Positions 22,498-24,595 of a stretch of 24,595 nt of DNA are shown here, one piece after another. The notes under the pieces are model-generated. The model was given only the letters and a program-made list of their open reading frames with translations. It searched no databases and was not told the origin of the DNA. A program made the translations under genes and the position numbers. The stretch's first letter is position 1, and the number at the start of each line of letters is the position of its first letter. The DNA comes from an uncultured Oscillospiraceae bacterium (GTDB lineage: Bacteria; Bacillota; Clostridia; Oscillospirales; Oscillospiraceae), in assembly GCA_900754515.1 (NCBI GenBank), contig CAAEDD010000177.1:1-24595 (forward strand), written 5' to 3'.

Positions 22498-23229
22498 TTA
22501 AATATGGTCATATTCGATATAGGCGTTGAAACAGGGCTTTCCGTTTTTATGCCTGGCCTGCACTACATAGCCCTTGCCCAGCGGCTCGGCACCCAAATGG
22601 ATGCAGCTGCCGGCCACACACTCCTTGATATAGTCCATTTGCAGCAGGGAGATGGTTGAGCGGGCACCGTCTCCGGAGGGAACAATATCCGTCACAAGGG
22701 AAGGATATCGGTAAAAAGAGAGATGGGAGGCGTTGTTGTCACAGTCGGCGCCGGTAAAAGTCACCTCATGGGAATAGTCCAAATCATCAACCATGGGAAG
22801 CGGGTCGAAGGAGGCTGCCTCATTCAGCGCCGGAACTGAAAACAGAGGTTCAATGTCCTCACAGTTTAGACGGTGGCGGCTTCTCAGTTCAACGGGCATC
22901 ATAATAACATTAGTCATGGCTGCCAGCTGGCCGGCGCAATAGAGTTCGCCCTGCTGGGCATACTGATTGCCGCAGAGAGTGCGGCTTGAGCCGTAGCCTG
23001 TGAGCTCATCTCCAAGGCGTATGTGCCTAAACTGCCGAAGCCTTATGCGCCGTACCATCCATACGGCGTGGAGCTTTTCCATCAATGCCTGGCGGCTGCC
23101 GCCCTCAAGCCGGTTCCTGGTGGTGGCGGCTATCACCGCTCTGTGAACCAAGGGACTGACACCCATAAAGCCGGTTTCGTCACAATCGGCCGGGACGACA
23201 GTATAGTGCATTGTTTCCAACATATCCAT
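22498..23229 (-). CDS. Acyl-ACP thioesterase-like double-hotdog protein
   Basis: Cytosolic protein of 243 aa that looks like a bacterial FatA-type acyl-ACP thioesterase, an enzyme that frees fatty acids from acyl carrier protein (family knowledge; moderate confidence). The first hotdog begins with HYTVVPADCDETGFMG and includes VWMVRRIRLRQFRHIRLGDELTGYG, the usual strand pair. The second includes FTGADCDNNASHLSFYRY, which aligns with the DxNxHxNNxxY active-site segment but with one extra residue. Start uncertain: an open frame continues upstream to a TTG at 23328, but a good promoter occupies 23300-23328 inside that extension, so the ATG at 23227-23229 is preferred; its Shine-Dalgarno (GGAGAG, 14 nt away) is poor. 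Length with this start suits the family. Confidence 0.65.
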   Translation of the reverse strand: MDMLETMHYTVVPADCDETGFMGVSPLVHRAVIAATTRNRLEGGSRQALMEKLHAVWMVRRIRLRQFRHIRLGDELTGYGSSRTLCGNQYAQQGELYCAGQLAAMTNVIMMPVELRSRHRLNCEDIEPLFSVPALNEAASFDPLPMVDDLDYSHEVTFTGADCDNNASHLSFYRYPSLVTDIVPSGDGARSTISLLQMDYIKECVAGSCIHLGAEPLGKGYVVQARHKNGKPCFNAYIEYDHI

Positions 23230-23264
23230 AAGAATACCCGCTTCTCTCCGAAACACAAAATTAC

Positions 23265-23328
23265 GGCCCAGAGGAATTAGCTCTGAGCCCAACAATATAA
23301 GAATATCACAATAGTTCATGATATTCAA
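23265..23328 (-). promoter_or_regulatory. Promoter and leader hairpin of the thioesterase-like gene
   Basis: Minus strand: -35 TTGAAT (23323-23328), 17-nt spacer, -10 TATTCT (23300-23305) with an extended TGA. The leader then holds a 9-bp hairpin, GGCTCAGAG (23281-23289) with CTCTGGGCC (23265-23273), including one G-T pair. This promoter overlaps the longer TTG-initiated reading of the gene and argues against it. Confidence 0.55.
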
Positions 23329-23402
23329 GAGAAAATGCCGAATAATTCCTAAAATTGTATGAATATATAATTTTTAAATGCAGATTTCGGCTATCCTGAC
23401 CC

Positions 23403-23431
23403 TTGATTATCTGCCGGGGCTTTGCTATATT
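23403..23431 (+). promoter_or_regulatory. Strong promoter of an orphan small transcription unit
   Basis: TTGATT (23403-23408), 17-nt spacer, TATATT (23426-23431) with an extended -10 TGC directly before it. The predicted +1 is near 23438. No long reading frame follows; the downstream patatin gene has its own promoter at 23688. Confidence 0.7.
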
Positions 23432-23534
23432 ATAACCAGAAAGGATGGTCGGCAATAGAGCTGGTAGTCCTTTGATATATACGGCGGGTCACAGATTGTG
23501 TGACGTCGAATCTGCAGAAAGAGAGGTAACCAAG

Positions 23535-23564
23535 ATGTTAGATACTAAGAATTATCAGAAATAG
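23535..23564 (+). CDS. Possible 9-codon small ORF inside the structured RNA
   Basis: Encodes MLDTKNYQK, then TAG. GAGAGG (23521-23526) lies 8 nt before the ATG, a fair Shine-Dalgarno. The stop codon lies inside the ascending arm of the terminator hairpin, so a ribosome finishing the ORF would cover that arm, a geometry seen in leader-peptide control. The peptide shows no run of one amino acid. It is too short for codon evidence; it may be an accident. Confidence 0.3.
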   Translation: MLDTKNYQK

Positions 23565-23610
23565 CCCTTGACTGTTGTAGGTGAAAGATGCAGCGGTCAA
23601 GGGCTATTTC
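23558..23610 (+). terminator. Long terminator hairpin of the small transcription unit
   Basis: GAAATAGCCCTTGAC (23558-23572) pairs perfectly with GTCAAGGGCTATTTC (23596-23610). About seven further pairs, several of them G-T, extend inwards to a loop of about nine nucleotides. It is followed by GTTTATATAT. The stem is long for a simple terminator. Confidence 0.8.
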
Positions 23611-23641
23611 GTTTATATATGGATATATGCTGAAGCCGGGG

Positions 23642-23669
23642 GAGCCTGAAAGGCTCTCTTTTTCTTTTT
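23642..23669 (+). terminator. Second terminator before the patatin gene
   Basis: GAGCCT (23642-23647), GAA loop, AGGCTC (23651-23656), then a pyrimidine tract of eleven T and two C. It isolates the small unit from the downstream gene. Confidence 0.75.
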
Positions 23670-23687
23670 GTCGAGTCAGAAGCGGCC

Positions 23688-23716
23688 TTGAAAAAAACCT
23701 GTGGAGGTAGTAAAAT
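23688..23716 (+). promoter_or_regulatory. Promoter of the patatin-like phospholipase gene
   Basis: TTGAAA (23688-23693), 17-nt spacer, TAAAAT (23711-23716). The predicted leader is about 27 nt. It overlaps the TTG that would begin a longer reading of the gene, supporting the shorter start. Confidence 0.68.
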
Positions 23717-23750
23717 ATTTAAAAAATTAAAACTTCTTGGAGATGGTATA

Positions 23751-24593
23751 ATGAAAACGGGGCTTGTGCTGGAGGGCGGAGCCATGCGTGGCATGTATAC
23801 TGCCGGAGTACTTGACGTGCTGCTGAACAAGGGCGTGACATTTGACGGAATAATGGGCGTCTCCGCCGGGGCTCTGTTTGGACCTAACTTCCTGTCAAGG
23901 CAGCCGGGAAGAGTAATCCGCTATAACAAGCGCTTTATAAGGGACAAGCGCTATAAGGGCTGGGGCTGTCTGATAAGAGAGGGCAACCTGTTCAGCGCCG
24001 GCTTTGCCTATGGCACAGTGCCCAGGGAGCTGGACGTGTTTGATGACGAGACCTTTAAAAAGTCCGGCGTGCCTTTTTACGCGGTGGTCACCGGCCTTGA
24101 GTCCGGGGAGCCGGAGTACATGCAGATAAAAAGCGTCTTTGACGACATGGATATACTGAGAGCATCCGGCTCCATGCCCTTCGTGTCCAGACCCGTGGAG
24201 ATAGAGGGAAAGCTCTATCTTGACGGCGGTGTCTCTGACAGTGTGCCTTATGAGGCCATGGGAAAAATGGGCTATGAAAAATTGGTGGTAATACTTACCA
24301 GGGACATGGACTACAGGAAAAAACCGATGCCTGCCCTGCCGATAAAGCTGTGTTTTCGCCGCTATCCCAGATTCAGGGACAAATTGCTCAGGCGGCATGA
24401 GACCTATAATGATAGTATAGAAAAGCTGAAGGAGCTGGAGAACCGGGGGGAAATCTTTGTTATACGTCCCTCGGTGCCTATTGAAATAGGCCGGGTAGAG
24501 AGTGACCCTGAAAAATTGCAGCAGGTGTATGACCTGGGACTGAAGGACGGAGAGACCGTGACGGACAAACTTTTGGAATACATGAAGGGCTGA
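23751..24593 (+). CDS. Patatin-like phospholipase (RssA/YjjU-like)
   Basis: Patatin-family lipid acyl hydrolase of 280 aa. The Ser-Asp dyad is visible: oxyanion loop GLVLEGGAMRGMYTAG (about 4-19), nucleophile S38 in GVSAG, and catalytic D158 in LDGGVSD. The family hydrolyses phospholipid or related acyl esters (family knowledge); the physiological lipid is unknown. ATG at 23751 is chosen because GGAG (23739-23742) lies 8 nt upstream and the canonical N-terminus starts there; a longer TTG reading from 23688 begins in the -35 box. The C-terminal part (DYRKKPMPALPIKL, then RDKLLRRHETYNDS) is typical of bacterial YjjU-like members. The gene is complete, with its TGA two bases before the window end. 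Confidence 0.93.
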   Translation: MKTGLVLEGGAMRGMYTAGVLDVLLNKGVTFDGIMGVSAGALFGPNFLSRQPGRVIRYNKRFIRDKRYKGWGCLIREGNLFSAGFAYGTVPRELDVFDDETFKKSGVPFYAVVTGLESGEPEYMQIKSVFDDMDILRASGSMPFVSRPVEIEGKLYLDGGVSDSVPYEAMGKMGYEKLVVILTRDMDYRKKPMPALPIKLCFRRYPRFRDKLLRRHETYNDSIEKLKELENRGEIFVIRPSVPIEIGRVESDPEKLQQVYDLGLKDGETVTDKLLEYMKG

Positions 24594-24595
24594 GA

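Larger units (their letters stand above)
23438..23615 (+). ncRNA. Candidate structured small RNA or leader RNA (about 175 nt)
   Basis: From the predicted start to the first terminator this stretch has little coding capacity but much pairing. A 5' stem uses AAAGGA (23440-23445) and TCCTTT (23468-23473). Next come two mutually exclusive hairpins: GTCACA (23488-23493) with TGTGAC (23499-23504), or CAGATT (23492-23497) with AATCTG (23509-23514). A 9-codon ORF and a long terminator hairpin close the unit. It does not match any riboswitch or housekeeping RNA consensus that I can recall. It may be a standalone sRNA, a small-peptide mRNA, or an attenuated leader. Boundaries are predicted from promoter and terminator only. 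Confidence 0.5.

Noticed and set aside
23438..23534. A known riboswitch (c-di-GMP, ZTP, fluoride, THF, guanidine) or 6S/SRP RNA
   Set aside because: The conserved core sequences of these classes, as I remember them, are not found, and the ends do not pair into a 6S-like rod. A covariance search would be decisive.
1..24595. CRISPR array, IS element, prophage, tRNA or rRNA
   Set aside because: No regularly spaced repeats of 20-40 bp, no transposase or integrase reading frames, and no cloverleaf or rRNA-like stretches were seen.

Overview
The window looks like chromosome of a GC-rich anaerobic Firmicute, most probably a gut Clostridia lineage of the Oscillospiraceae/Ruminococcaceae type. This is inferred from a perfect CIRCE operator in front of groES-groEL, strong Shine-Dalgarno sites at about 8 nt spacing, TTGACA/TATAAT-type promoters, lipoprotein signals ending in C-A-C-G or A-G-C-G, and Gram-positive-type gene families. 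No rRNA, tRNA, IS element, integrase, phage gene or CRISPR array is visible. Gene density is high and many neighbours are translationally coupled by 4-bp ATGA overlaps.

Layout. 1-1.7 kb (minus): an SLC13/ArsB-type permease coupled to a Nudix hydrolase. 1.8-6.3 kb (plus): a YfcC-type carrier, an OmpR-type response regulator, its histidine kinase, and a lipoprotein with three PepSY domains. 6.3-8.5 kb (minus): groES-groEL under CIRCE control. 8.6-10.7 kb (minus): an RlmL/YpsC-type rRNA methyltransferase coupled to a YegS/DAGK-type lipid kinase. 10.8-13.3 kb (plus): an unrecognised 175-aa protein followed by the peptide/pyruvate carrier CstA. 13.3-14.7 kb (plus): TatD nuclease and a SprT-like metalloprotein. 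14.8-18.9 kb (plus): a polar amino-acid ABC importer (binding lipoprotein, permease, ATPase) coupled to an M20 amidohydrolase, preceded by three boxes at exact 19-bp spacing. 18.9-22.3 kb (minus): a coupled sigma factor, membrane anti-sigma-like protein and lipoprotein with YD-like motifs. 22.4-23.3 kb (minus): an acyl-ACP thioesterase-like protein. 23.4-23.7 kb (plus): a compact transcription unit with promoter, structured RNA, 9-codon ORF and two terminators. 23.7-24.6 kb (plus): a patatin-like phospholipase with its own promoter.

How the genes work together. Much of the window concerns uptake and sensing at the membrane: four transporters, a two-component system with a probable extracytoplasmic PepSY partner, and a sigma/anti-sigma/lipoprotein module. 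The ABC importer plus M20 hydrolase reads as a single import-then-cleave unit for an N-acylated or conjugated amino acid (inference). The most novel items are the orphan small-RNA-like unit at 23.40-23.67 kb, the sigma/anti-sigma/YD-lipoprotein operon, the 19-bp-phased boxes before the ABC operon, and the unidentified partner of CstA.
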